This document shows, in pieces, positions 23,699-31,191 of a stretch of 48,649 bases of DNA. Both the position numbers and the translations under genes were made by a program. The notes beneath the pieces are model-generated. The model saw only the letters and a list, made by a program, of their open reading frames with translations, was not told where the DNA came from and made no database searches. Source of the DNA: Chloroflexota bacterium (GTDB lineage: Bacteria; Chloroflexota; Dehalococcoidia; FW602-bin16); the NCBI GenBank assembly GCA_004297765.1, contig SCTZ01000246.1, positions 1 through 48,649 of the forward strand, given 5' to 3'. Position 1 is the first letter of the stretch; the number at the start of each line of letters is the position of its first letter.

Positions 23699-25078
23699 AT
23701 GTCATTGCTGTTGCAGCGCATCAAGGGGGATACTCCGACACCTACAACTCCCGCCATCGAGCCACCGAGCGAGATGGCGGTGGCCTACACAGAGGATGTC
23801 TCAGCACCACCCGACCCATTGGCCGATCTGAAGTTCCGCATACACGAGCGCCTGATCCGCGAGTTGGACCCAGCGAAGCTGGCGGGCAAGAATCGGCACG
23901 CGCTGCGGACCGACGTGGAGGAAGCAGCTCGCACACTCCTGGCCGGCGAGGACATCCCGATGGCACGCCAGGAGAAGGTCCGCTTGATCACCGAGATTGC
24001 GGATGAAGTGCTGGGTTTCGGTCCCTTGGAGCCACTTCTGGACGATCCGACCATCACCGAGATCATGGTGAATGGCCCCGCCCGTGTCTACTTTGAGCGC
24101 GAGGGCAAGCTCTTCCTGAGCGATCGCGTCTTCCGAGACGACGGTCACGTAATGCGGGTTATCGAGAAGATCGTCAGTCCGCTGGGCCGGCGGATCGACG
24201 ACGGCAACCCCATGGTGGATGCTCGCCTGCCCGACGGCTCACGCGTCAACGCAGTGATTCCACCCCTCTCCATCGATGGGCCGGTGATCACTATCCGAAA
24301 GTTCGCACGCGATCCGTTGACCGTCGACGACATGATCAGCTTCGGCACCCTAACACCCGAGATGGTAGAGTTCCTGCGGGCCTGCGTCCAGGTCCGGCTG
24401 AACATCCTGGTCTCAGGCGGCACCGGCAGTGGCAAGACCACTTTGTTGAATGTGCTGTCCTCGTTCATTCCTAGCACAGAACGGATCGTGACGATTGAGG
24501 ACCCCGCCGAGCTTCAGTTGCAGCAGAGGCATACGGTACGTCTGGAAACGCGACCGGCCAACGTCGAGGGGCGTGGTCTGATTGGCCAGCGTGAGTTGGT
24601 GCGAAACGCCCTGCGCATGCGGCCAGACCGCATCATAGTCGGCGAAGTGCGAGCCGGAGAAGCGTTCGATATGCTGCAAGCGATGAACACGGGGCACGAC
24701 GGTTCTCTGACCACCGTGCATGCCAACTCTCCTCGTGACGCTCTCGCCCGCATCGAGAACATGGTCCTCATGTCCGGCTTGGAGTTGCCGGTGCGCGCCA
24801 TCCGAGAGCAGGTCTCATCGGCTCTGCATGTGATACTGCAACTAGCGCGCCTGCCTGATGGCACACGGAAGGTCATCTATGTAACTGAGGTGGCCGGGAT
24901 GGAAGGGCAGACGACAACGCTGCAGGATATTTTCGTCTTTCAGCAGATGGGCCTTGACAAGAACGGTCGGGTGATCGGCCACATGCGCGCGACAGGGCTG
25001 CGGCCGCGCTGCTATGATCGCCTTGAGCAGGCGGGAATTATCTTGCCGCCCAGCCTCTTTGTGACGGAAAGGGTGTGA
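23699..25078 (+). CDS. cpaF: Tad pilus secretion ATPase CpaF/TadA
   Basis: A 459-residue secretion ATPase (T2SSE/VirB11 type) that powers Flp pilus extrusion and possibly retraction. The N-terminal domain (about 40-170) is followed by the nucleotide-binding core: Walker A G240-G-T-G-S-G-K246-T-T, Asp box near T-I-E-D-P-A-E-L-Q-L, Walker B-like R-I-I-V-G-E-V-R-A-G-E-A and His box T-G-H-D-G-S-L-T-T-V-H-A. Start ATG 23699 follows gaggaac. Length is standard. It is followed by tadB after 6 bases. Confidence 0.96.
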   Translation: MSLLLQRIKGDTPTPTTPAIEPPSEMAVAYTEDVSAPPDPLADLKFRIHERLIRELDPAKLAGKNRHALRTDVEEAARTLLAGEDIPMARQEKVRLITEIADEVLGFGPLEPLLDDPTITEIMVNGPARVYFEREGKLFLSDRVFRDDGHVMRVIEKIVSPLGRRIDDGNPMVDARLPDGSRVNAVIPPLSIDGPVITIRKFARDPLTVDDMISFGTLTPEMVEFLRACVQVRLNILVSGGTGSGKTTLLNVLSSFIPSTERIVTIEDPAELQLQQRHTVRLETRPANVEGRGLIGQRELVRNALRMRPDRIIVGEVRAGEAFDMLQAMNTGHDGSLTTVHANSPRDALARIENMVLMSGLELPVRAIREQVSSALHVILQLARLPDGTRKVIYVTEVAGMEGQTTTLQDIFVFQQMGLDKNGRVIGHMRATGLRPRCYDRLEQAGIILPPSLFVTERV

Positions 25079-25084
25079 GCGACC

Positions 25085-26059
25085 ATGGACGCTGTTCTAA
25101 TCGTCGGCGCAACCTTCATGACGGTTTTTCTGCTGGTCATGGCGCTGGGTGGAGCATTGTCCCAGGAGCGACGGCTGATCCCACGGCGCATGGCAGCTTA
25201 TGGAGTGCACGACACGACGGAGGCGGTCCAACTGGACAGCGGTGGTGGGTCGGTGCTCCGCCAGAAGAAGCTCAGCTCTATCGACGTCCTCGATCGTTTG
25301 CTGGCGCGGCGAGACTTCGCGGAGGAGCTTGCCGCCGAGCTGGCACGCGCCAATCTGCCATTGCGGGTAGGAGAATACCTGCTCATTCGATGGCTCAGCG
25401 CCCTGCTGCTGCTGGCGGCCGGGACACTAGTCACGGGGAATATCCTGATCGGATTGGCCGCGGCGGTGGTGGGCTATTTGGTGCCAAAGCTGTACGTCAA
25501 TCGGGCGGAGCAGAAACGGCTTCGCGAGTTCAACGATCAGTTAGTTGACGGCATCACCTTGGTCTCGAACTCGCTGAAATCCGGATATAGTTTCCTGCAG
25601 GGTATGGAAGCCGTGACCAAGGACATGACGCCGCCCATCGCTCAGGAGTTCGGCATCGCGCTGCAGGAGATGTACGTTGGTGCACGGGCAGAGGAGGCGC
25701 TGACGAACCTCACCAAGCGGGTGCGGAGCGACGACCTGGATCTGTTGGCGACATCTATGATCATCCAACGCACGGTCGGTGGCAACCTGTCCGAGATTCT
25801 GGATAACATTGCGTATACCATTCGGGAGCGGCTACGCATCCAGCGGGATCTGCGGACGCTGACGGCCCAGGAGCGCATGTCGGGTTGGGTCATCGGAGCG
25901 ATGCCGGTAGTGCTCATCGGCCTCATCTCCGTACTGAACCGACAATACGTGGGCATGCTATTCTCGACGACCGCGGGAAACATCATGCTGGGAGCGGCTG
26001 TCGTGCTTGAGTTGATAGGCTTCTGGATGATCAAACGCATCGTTGCGATCGAAGTCTAG
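25085..26059 (+). CDS. tadB: Tad inner-membrane platform protein TadB
   Basis: A 324-residue T2SSF-type platform protein with membrane segments at about 3-22, 98-130, 265-285 and 298-318 and a cytosolic T2SSF domain (about 150-280, with L-V-S-N-S-L-K-S-G-Y-S-F-L-Q). TadB and TadC form the membrane base on which CpaF acts. Start ATG 25085 is 6 bases after cpaF. Nothing is missing relative to the family. Confidence 0.94.
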   Translation: MDAVLIVGATFMTVFLLVMALGGALSQERRLIPRRMAAYGVHDTTEAVQLDSGGGSVLRQKKLSSIDVLDRLLARRDFAEELAAELARANLPLRVGEYLLIRWLSALLLLAAGTLVTGNILIGLAAAVVGYLVPKLYVNRAEQKRLREFNDQLVDGITLVSNSLKSGYSFLQGMEAVTKDMTPPIAQEFGIALQEMYVGARAEEALTNLTKRVRSDDLDLLATSMIIQRTVGGNLSEILDNIAYTIRERLRIQRDLRTLTAQERMSGWVIGAMPVVLIGLISVLNRQYVGMLFSTTAGNIMLGAAVVLELIGFWMIKRIVAIEV

Positions 26060-26073
26060 AGGAGGAGTATCGC

Positions 26074-26991
26074 ATGCCATTGCTCATCACTGTTCTGAGC
26101 TCCGTGACGATATTCCTACTGGTTCTGGCCCTCTTCCCGCCCAAGGAGGACTTGCTGCACCGGCGTCTCAAGTCCTACAGCCATCATCTGCCGCAGGGTA
26201 CTCGGCCGCCGCTCTCGCTACCTTTTTCGTCGCGCGTGGTTAACCCCATTCTCCTGAAACTGGCGGGCGTAGTGGCTCGCGTGGCGCCCAAGAACATGCA
26301 GCAGACGGCACGGGCCGAGCTGGAAATGGCTGCTAGCACAGTCAGCCCAAACACATTCGTCACGGTCCAACTCGCTGGCGTGATTCTCCTGCCTTCGTTA
26401 TATGCGGTGCCCATGCTGCTGAATAACCGTCCCTGGACGATGGTGAACATCTTGATTGTGCTCGTCCTGACGTTGATTGGTTGGCGAGGACCGAAGAGTT
26501 GGCTGAGGTCGAAAGCGGAGGGCCGTCGCAAACGCATCGAGCGCGCTTTGCCCGATGCGCTGGACCTCATCGTGGTCTCCATGGAGGCCGGTCTCTCCTT
26601 CGATGCGGGGCTCTCCAAGGTGGTCGAGAAAACGAAAGGCCCGCTGCGCGATGAGTTTAATCGCGTGCTCCAGGAGGTCAGCCTGGGCAAGCTGCGACGC
26701 GAGGCACTGCGGGGCCTGGGCCAGCGCTGTCGCGTTCCCGATCTGATGTCCTTTGTCAACTCCATGGTCCAGGCTGACCAGATGGGACTCAGTATCGGTC
26801 AGGTGCTGCGGACACAGGCGGATGAGGCCCGCCTGAAGCGACGGCAACGTGCGGAGGAGACGGCCATGAAGGCCCCCGTGAAGATGCTCCTTCCTCTGTT
26901 GATGTGTATATTTCCGGCCATGATGATCGTGCTTCTCGGTCCGGCGGCCATGGCCATCTACGATAACGTCATCAAAACGATGCAACAGTGA
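26074..26991 (+). CDS. tadC: Tad inner-membrane platform protein TadC
   Basis: A 305-residue paralogue of TadB: N-terminal helix (about 3-20), two central helices (about 90-130), a T2SSF domain (about 150-265, L-P-D-A-L-D-L-I-V-V-S-M-E-A-G-L-S-F) and a C-terminal helix. The start ATG has gaggaggag 7 bases upstream, a strong site. It closes the core Tad gene set; no TadD, TadF-like or secretin gene follows. Confidence 0.94.
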   Translation: MPLLITVLSSVTIFLLVLALFPPKEDLLHRRLKSYSHHLPQGTRPPLSLPFSSRVVNPILLKLAGVVARVAPKNMQQTARAELEMAASTVSPNTFVTVQLAGVILLPSLYAVPMLLNNRPWTMVNILIVLVLTLIGWRGPKSWLRSKAEGRRKRIERALPDALDLIVVSMEAGLSFDAGLSKVVEKTKGPLRDEFNRVLQEVSLGKLRREALRGLGQRCRVPDLMSFVNSMVQADQMGLSIGQVLRTQADEARLKRRQRAEETAMKAPVKMLLPLLMCIFPAMMIVLLGPAAMAIYDNVIKTMQQ

Positions 26992-27027
26992 AAGTGACAC
27001 AGCGAGACACAAGGGAGGTGCGGGATC

Positions 27028-29001
27028 ATGCTGGTCACGCCCTGGATCGCGATATTCTGCATCCTATTGCTGCTAGTCCTGGCAATTACGTACCTGCGCC
27101 GGCGCGGAAACATGACCATCTCGTTTCGGTTTCTGGGGCGAATCATGGTCAGTAACGGACGACCGAAATCCTGCCCGCACATCGGGTTGGCGGACGATCC
27201 GTTCACTCACCGGGACCGGCCGAACGAGGATCATCGCTGCTATCTGTGGATGCAGCGGGACCGGATCGACATGTCCCATCAGAAAGGCTTCTGCCTAAGC
27301 GTTGCCCATCAGTTCTGCCCCTGGCTGACCATTGGCTCGGGGGAAGGCGGTAGTGTGGCCAGGCGGTTCAAGCTGGATGGCTTTGGGGCTGCGCTCGGAC
27401 CGGTGGTCGGGACGGTCTTCTATAGAGTGGGCAGACGCGGCGTGGCCGGGCTGGACTGGGGCAGGGCTGGCCTTCGGCATGTGGGAGTCTTGCTGGCAGA
27501 AAACCTGCCGATCCTGCGGTCTGGGGTTCTGATACTGGCCCAGCACCTTGCAGCCGGAGCGATAGCGGCTCTTCTCTGGATCAAGCCCAGAATCGCCGTG
27601 GCGGCTGTCTTCGTCGTGCGGAGAATGCGCTCCGGCTGGCGATCAGCCAGGATATCTGATGCTGCTTCAGCAGCGGTTGAATCCGCGCTCTCACGCAGTC
27701 AATCGGTGGAGTCTGCAGCTCCGCCGTCCACACGGAAAGTTGTTGATTCAGTAGCGGCGCTTTCGACTGATCAGCAGACAGAGGAAGTAATGGTAGATAC
27801 AACTTCTGTCGCTAGCTCGATGCCGCCTGCGGGCGCGCCCGGACCGAACGCCGTCGACGCGGAGCGTTTGATGGCGGACGGCAAGCTGGCTGGGATGGCC
27901 GGCAATCGCAAGACGGCCTACGCCTACTTCTCGCTGGCGGCCGAGTTGGATCCGGAGAACGACGAGGTCTGGGTGTGGAAGGCGGCTATGGCCGACAAGG
28001 CAGAGGAAAAGCAACTCTGCCTCGAGAAGGCTCTGGCCCTGAATCCAGCCAACAGCCGGGCGCGGGTTAGCATGGGCCAATTGACACAGATGGCCGTGGG
28101 ACAGGCGGCGGCGTTCGAGATAAGCGAGCAGCTCGTACAAGTTGTGGCTTCTGCCCCAGTTGCTGAAGAGCAGCGCCCGGACCATGCTCAACCGACAGCG
28201 TTGGTGAACGGAAATCCTCTGGAGCTGGGGCTCCTGGCTTTGGAGCGTGGAGACGAGGAGGCAGCATATCGTCTGTTCACACGCGCAACAGAGCTGGATC
28301 CCGGAAGTGAGAAGGCCTGGTTCTGGCGGGCTAAGACAGCCACGGGTTTGGCAGAGCTGGTCTCCTGCCTGGAGCGCGCTCTCGCCATAAACCCGAACAA
28401 CCAGAAGGTCAAATCTAACCTGGTCTGGGCTCTAGAGCGCCTGGAGCGTGAGCAGCAGCGGCGCCGCTTCGCCCAGCCACGCGGGGCTGAGACGGCTCCG
28501 GCTGAAAATGTCTCCCAGCGAAGCGGCAAGTCTATGCCCTCCCAGGACAGTGCGGCTCGCCAGAAGCAGACACGGGGCGGTTTTCTACACTGGATCGCCG
28601 GGCTAGCCAGCCTGTTGCTTGCTTTCTACTGGTTGTGGGGCGCTCTGCTACCAACAGTGGGTTTGCCTCCTCTACCCAAGGCAGATGTGCTCGCGGGGGT
28701 GCTACCTACCTTCACTTTCTCGGGTGCGCAGTTATACCCGGGCTTCGAGGTTGTGCCGGGGTATAATCTTCTGGATGCGGTTCCGTTCGCCATAGGCTTT
28801 CTCTTCGTCTTTGTGGCGCGCGGACTTTTCCAACGCGAGCGATGGGCGTTGGTATGGGGAATCTTGCTGGCGATCGTCACGATAGGCTCCGCGATGCGTT
28901 TCGTGGGCAACCCTTCAGCAATCATGGTTGGCGCGATCCTATGCACGACTCTGGCGGCCGGGGCTGTTGTTGGACGCAAAGAGTTGGCGCCCAGTAGATA
29001 G
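27028..29001 (+). CDS. Membrane TPR protein with N-terminal Cys/His motif, unknown function
   Basis: A 657-residue protein with an N-terminal membrane helix (about 5-23), a Cys/His cluster (C49-P, H61, C71-Y, H84-Q, C89-L, H94, C97-P), a low-complexity linker (about 190-280), TPR-like helices (about 285-480) and four or five C-terminal membrane helices (about 530-650). The Cys pattern resembles a short motif I associate with Chloroflexota envelope proteins; it could bind a metal, which is inference. Start ATG 27028 has gggaggtgc upstream. It follows tadC by 36 bases and may belong to the pilus operon as an accessory. No named family is recognised. Confidence 0.85.
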   Translation: MLVTPWIAIFCILLLLVLAITYLRRRGNMTISFRFLGRIMVSNGRPKSCPHIGLADDPFTHRDRPNEDHRCYLWMQRDRIDMSHQKGFCLSVAHQFCPWLTIGSGEGGSVARRFKLDGFGAALGPVVGTVFYRVGRRGVAGLDWGRAGLRHVGVLLAENLPILRSGVLILAQHLAAGAIAALLWIKPRIAVAAVFVVRRMRSGWRSARISDAASAAVESALSRSQSVESAAPPSTRKVVDSVAALSTDQQTEEVMVDTTSVASSMPPAGAPGPNAVDAERLMADGKLAGMAGNRKTAYAYFSLAAELDPENDEVWVWKAAMADKAEEKQLCLEKALALNPANSRARVSMGQLTQMAVGQAAAFEISEQLVQVVASAPVAEEQRPDHAQPTALVNGNPLELGLLALERGDEEAAYRLFTRATELDPGSEKAWFWRAKTATGLAELVSCLERALAINPNNQKVKSNLVWALERLEREQQRRRFAQPRGAETAPAENVSQRSGKSMPSQDSAARQKQTRGGFLHWIAGLASLLLAFYWLWGALLPTVGLPPLPKADVLAGVLPTFTFSGAQLYPGFEVVPGYNLLDAVPFAIGFLFVFVARGLFQRERWALVWGILLAIVTIGSAMRFVGNPSAIMVGAILCTTLAAGAVVGRKELAPSR

Positions 29002-29027
29002 CCATACGAAGAGGATCGAGGAAACCC

Positions 29028-30587
29028 ATGCGATCACGGACTTTGCCCACAGCGATCAACCATGGAGAGCATTTAGCTCCAACCAATGTGGCCGTCGCCC
29101 GCATGAGCCTTTTTTCCAGGGCGGGCGTGCAATCGATACTAGTCTTGCTGGCACCGATGGTCCTTCTTGTCCTCTTCAAGCAGCTCTTCGCCCAAACGGA
29201 TCCCGACTACTGGTGGCACCTGCGAACCGGACAGTACGTATTTGAAACGGGCACCGTGCCGCACGTAGATATCTACTCGTTCACGGCCGCAGGAAGACCC
29301 TGGATTGCTCACGAATGGCTAACAGAGCTGTTGTTCTACCTGGTACAGCGGCAGTTGGGATATGTCGGCAATGTCGTATTGTTTGGGATCCTGAGCGTAT
29401 TAACATGGCTTGTCGTCTACCTCACCTGCCGACGGCAGGGGTTGGGGGAGCTAGGCGCCGCTATGCTAATGGCCTGGGGCTATGCGATGGCAATGGGATC
29501 GACGAACGTGAGGCCGCAGGCGCTCACCGCACTGCTGCTGGCGATTGTCGTGCTGCTGATCACGTATTATCGGCAACGGAGGGATTCCAGGGCGCTCTTT
29601 CCGCTCCCTCTGCTGATGGCGCTCTGGGTGAACCTGCACGCCGGCTATGTGGCCGGTCTTCTAATCCTCGGGCTCACCGTCGCGGGGGAAGCACTAGCGC
29701 TGGCGCTGCGGCGACCTGCGGCGCCGCTGAGACCGCTGATCCTGGCTACTGGCCTATCGGCCGCAGCCACCTTGCTGAACCCGAACGGTATCGACGCCTG
29801 GCTTTATCCCTTCACGTATGCAGGCGCTAGCAACGCTTCGATGCAGTACATCGTCGAGTGGCAATCGCCCAACTTCCACCTTCTATTGCCCCTGGTATTC
29901 GCTGCCAGCCTGCTGATGGCGGTGGTTCTGGGAGTGGGACGGCGACCTCTGGGGCTGGTGGACATGCTCTGGGTGCTTGCTTTCGGTTTGATGGCGCTGC
30001 AATCGACTCGTCACATTCCGCTTTACGCCGTTGTCGTGATACCGCTGCTGGCCGCTCGCCTCCAAGCCGAGCTCCCGCAACTGCGTCATTCTTTGCCAGC
30101 GGGGCGACACTCGGTCGCGCTGGGGGGGATCTGGCTGGCGGTGATTGCCGTCGTGCTCGGCACATTCATGAGTGCAGACCAGCGATCATTAATGCAGCTT
30201 AGCAAGGAGCCCAGCGCAGCAACTTATCCGGTCGGAGCGGTGGCTTACCTGCAAACACACGATCTGCAAGGCAACCTGTTCAACTACTACGGTTGGGGCG
30301 GCTACCTCGTTTATCAGCTACACCCACAGCATCTGGTGTTTATCGATGGACGCGCTGATGTCTACGGCGATGCCCTGGTCGAGAAATACGTGGCAGTGGA
30401 TCGACTGGAGCCGGGCTGGCGCCAGGTACTGGATCGAGATGACATACGTCTGGTGCTGGTCGAAAAGGAAAGTGCTCTGGCTGCGGTTCTCGCCAACGAC
30501 GGGTCCTGGCGAGAGGCCTACACGGGTGAAGTGGAGAAGCTGTTCGTTCGCTGGGACTCTGGAGAAGATGCTCAACCTGGCCGCTAG
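29028..30587 (+). CDS. Polytopic membrane protein, GT-C glycosyltransferase-like
   Basis: A 519-residue protein with about ten membrane helices. After the first helix comes T-D-P-D-Y-W-W-H-L-R-T-G-Q, an acidic first-loop motif like those of GT-C fold lipid-linked sugar transferases, and further on E-W-L-T-E-L. A C-terminal soluble part (about 400-519) contains Y-G-W-G-G-Y-L and F-I-D-G-R-A-D-V-Y. A role in glycosylating surface proteins such as pilins is possible but unproven; family membership is by motif and topology only. Start ATG 29028 has gaggatcgagg upstream. Its last 248 bases overlap the antisense response-regulator frame. Confidence 0.82.
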   Translation: MRSRTLPTAINHGEHLAPTNVAVARMSLFSRAGVQSILVLLAPMVLLVLFKQLFAQTDPDYWWHLRTGQYVFETGTVPHVDIYSFTAAGRPWIAHEWLTELLFYLVQRQLGYVGNVVLFGILSVLTWLVVYLTCRRQGLGELGAAMLMAWGYAMAMGSTNVRPQALTALLLAIVVLLITYYRQRRDSRALFPLPLLMALWVNLHAGYVAGLLILGLTVAGEALALALRRPAAPLRPLILATGLSAAATLLNPNGIDAWLYPFTYAGASNASMQYIVEWQSPNFHLLLPLVFAASLLMAVVLGVGRRPLGLVDMLWVLAFGLMALQSTRHIPLYAVVVIPLLAARLQAELPQLRHSLPAGRHSVALGGIWLAVIAVVLGTFMSADQRSLMQLSKEPSAATYPVGAVAYLQTHDLQGNLFNYYGWGGYLVYQLHPQHLVFIDGRADVYGDALVEKYVAVDRLEPGWRQVLDRDDIRLVLVEKESALAAVLANDGSWREAYTGEVEKLFVRWDSGEDAQPGR

Positions 30588-30975
30588 CCTCGGTACCTTC
30601 TTTGTCCAGAAGCTCGTGAACACGTCCGAGGAGAGCGATCGGACTGAACGGTTTGGAGAAGTAGCCGTCGGCTCCGACTTGCTTGCCCATGGCACGGTCA
30701 GCTTCGCTCCCTTTGGCCGTCAATATCAGGATCGAGATGCGTGATGTCTCCGGATCGTTCTTGAGGGCCCGACATACCTGGAACCCGTCGATACCCGGCA
30801 TCATGATATCCAGCAGGACAAGGTCGGGCCGCGTCTCTTGGGCCAACCTGAGGGCTTCTTCACCGTCCGTGGCGTAGACGAGGTCGAATTCATCCTCTCC
30901 CAGCGTCACGCCCACAAGCCGGCGTACTACTTCCTGATCGTCGGCCAGGAGTATTCTCTTCTTGGCTACAGCCAT
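30340..30975 (-). CDS. Receiver-domain response regulator with overlapping C-terminal tail
   Basis: A 211-residue frame. Residues 1-127 are a complete CheY-like receiver: D12-D13, phospho-acceptor D56, T86, K108. No output domain follows. Instead, an Arg/Pro-rich tail of about 84 residues runs antisense through the 3' end of the membrane-protein gene and resembles no domain. The receiver ends almost exactly where the overlap begins, so the original stop codon may have been lost or the tail may be an overprinted extension. Start ATG 30975 has ttggaggcgg upstream. It should act as a single-domain relay or be controlled by a distant kinase. Confidence 0.85.
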   Translation of the reverse strand: MAVAKKRILLADDQEVVRRLVGVTLGEDEFDLVYATDGEEALRLAQETRPDLVLLDIMMPGIDGFQVCRALKNDPETSRISILILTAKGSEADRAMGKQVGADGYFSKPFSPIALLGRVHELLDKEGTEASGQVEHLLQSPSERTASPLHPCRPLARTRRWREPQPEHFPFRPAPDVCHLDPVPGASPAPVDPLPRISRPGHRRRHQRVHR

Positions 30976-31070
30976 GCCGCCTCCAACGCAAAGAACTGGG
31001 ATGCGCGCTCAAGGTAACCGATCGCCTCGCACCGTCGCAATAAGATAATCGACCCACGGACTCTTGTTCT

Positions 31071-31191
31071 CTAGTGCTGCGTGACCGATGAACTCATGCG
31101 TATCCGCCGGATCCGACCGATCGGTCCGATCGGACCGATCGGTCGGATCCGCACGTTTCCTCTTGTCAGACCACGAGCAACGCAGCACTAG
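31071..31191. repeat. TAGTG/GGATCGGTC repeat element, copy 2 (complete)
   Basis: Terminal inverted repeats CTAGTGCTGCG / CGCAGCACTAG bound a core of alternating CCGATCGG units with GTGACCGATGAACTC and CGCACGTTTCCTCTTGTC flanks. The right CTAG contains the pheT stop codon TAG (31188-31190). Other copies: 7704, 42239 and, divergent, 47670. Confidence 0.85.
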
